The position numbers were made by a program, and so were the translations under genes. Shown here in pieces: positions 4,912 to 5,387 of a DNA stretch of 5,387 nt (position 1 is its first letter; every line of letters begins with the position of its first letter). The DNA comes from an uncultured Burkholderiales bacterium (GTDB lineage: Bacteria > Pseudomonadota > Gammaproteobacteria > Burkholderiales > Burkholderiaceae_C): positions 1 to 5,387 of the forward strand of contig CAJBLW010000386.1 in assembly GCA_903953985.1 (NCBI GenBank). Reading direction: 5' to 3'. The notes beneath the pieces are model-generated. The model had not been told where the DNA came from, did not search any database, and saw only the letters and a list, made by a program, of their open reading frames with translations.

Positions 4912-5387
4912 GCTTGAGCAAAATCCCGCGAACGCCGTCACCTGTGGTGCCGATGGCACCCTCCTCGAAGCCCAGCTCATGGGCCAGCTTTCGCATCCGG
5001 TCGTTGTAGTCAAGCACGGTGGCTACCAGACGCTGTGTGCCCTGGCTGCGCAGGTAGGCGATCATTTTCTGCATCAGCAACAGGCCGAGCCCGCTGCCTT
5101 TGAGGTCTGAGCGAACGATCACGCCAAACTCGGCCTCGATGTTGTCGGGGTCGGTCATGGCACGCACCACGCCTAGGGTCTGCAACTGCCCATCCGGGCC
5201 ATCGGCCAAGGCCACAAAAGCCATTTCACGCGCGTAGTCAATCTGCACCAAGCGGGCCAGCTCGCTGCGCGCCATGCTGCGCCGGCTGTAAAACACCCGC
5301 ATCCGCACGTCTTCCGGGTCCAGCGCCTGCAAGAAGGCCATGTGCTGCGCCTCGTCTTCTGGGCGGATCGGGCGCAGGCAGACCGAG
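4904..5387 (-). CDS. GNAT acetyltransferase domain, probable C-terminus of a Pat-type acyl-CoA synthetase/acetyltransferase fusion, 5' end off window
   Basis: The frame is open from the right edge (codons from 5386) to TGA at 4906-4904, giving 160 residues with no start required inside the window. It begins SVCLRPIRPEDE, continues with SELARLVQIDYAREMAFVAL, and has the acetyl-CoA-binding motif A region EFGVIVRSDLKGSGLG (the KGSGLG loop is at about 5101-5084). It ends in the LGFEEG...LKLT strand. This pattern is typical of the C-terminal GNAT domain fused to an NDP-forming acyl-CoA synthetase-like protein (PatZ/Pat), which acetylates lysines of proteins such as acetyl-CoA synthetase in the cytoplasm. 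Only the GNAT part is visible, so a stand-alone GNAT enzyme cannot be excluded. An internal Met at 5341 is not the likely start, because the conserved RPIRPEDE lies upstream of it. Confidence 0.85.
   Translation of the reverse strand, partial: SVCLRPIRPEDEAQHMAFLQALDPEDVRMRVFYSRRSMARSELARLVQIDYAREMAFVALADGPDGQLQTLGVVRAMTDPDNIEAEFGVIVRSDLKGSGLGLLLMQKMIAYLRSQGTQRLVATVLDYNDRMRKLAHELGFEEGAIGTTGDGVRGILLKLT

Noticed and set aside
1..5387. CRISPR array, tRNA/rRNA, insertion sequence or phage genes
   Set aside because: No regularly spaced repeats, no tRNA-like cloverleaf noticed and no transposase or integrase motifs in any frame; nearly all DNA is accounted for by ordinary genes.

Overview
The window looks like chromosomal DNA of a betaproteobacterium, probably Burkholderiales (Comamonadaceae-like, for example the Limnohabitans/Rhodoferax neighbourhood). 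This rests on moderately high GC by eye, Pseudomonadota-style codon use and the gene families present: a P1B-1 copper ATPase next to a 65-residue copper chaperone, a Spy/CpxP-like periplasmic protein, a DUF2189 membrane protein followed by a 70-residue DUF2788 protein, and a GNAT domain of the acetyltransferase-fused acyl-CoA synthetase type. The genus is inferred from general resemblance only; no search was run.

Layout. Minus strand, left part: a hemerythrin-domain gene cut by the left edge (1-421) lies 82 bp downstream of copA (504-2711). A 76-bp divergent region (2712-2787) separates copA from plus-strand copZ (2788-2985). Next on the plus strand come a Spy/CpxP-like secreted protein with a Met/His-rich tail (3098-3583), a 231-bp intergenic stretch dense in dyads (3584-3814), a DUF2189 membrane protein (3815-4699) and a DUF2788 membrane protein (4699-4911) translationally coupled to it. 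On the minus strand the C-terminal GNAT domain of a probable Pat-type protein acetyltransferase (4904-5387) enters from the right edge. Its stop overlaps the DUF2788 stop by 8 bp.

How the genes may work together. copA and copZ form a cytoplasmic copper detoxification module: CopZ carries Cu(I) to the CopA pump, which exports it to the periplasm. The Spy-like protein next door is exported to that compartment and carries a metal-binding-type tail, so a role in copper or envelope stress is a reasonable inference. Three CRP/FNR-superfamily-type palindromes are visible: two upstream of the hemerythrin gene and one upstream of the DUF2189/DUF2788 pair. This suggests a possible oxygen or nitric-oxide regulatory layer on both flanks of the copper genes. 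It is pattern recognition by eye and untested.

I see no RNA genes, CRISPR array, insertion sequence or phage genes. The copper module itself is a well-known system. The less described parts are the DUF2189-DUF2788 pair, the dyad-rich spacer at 3584-3814 and the His/Met-tailed Spy homologue.
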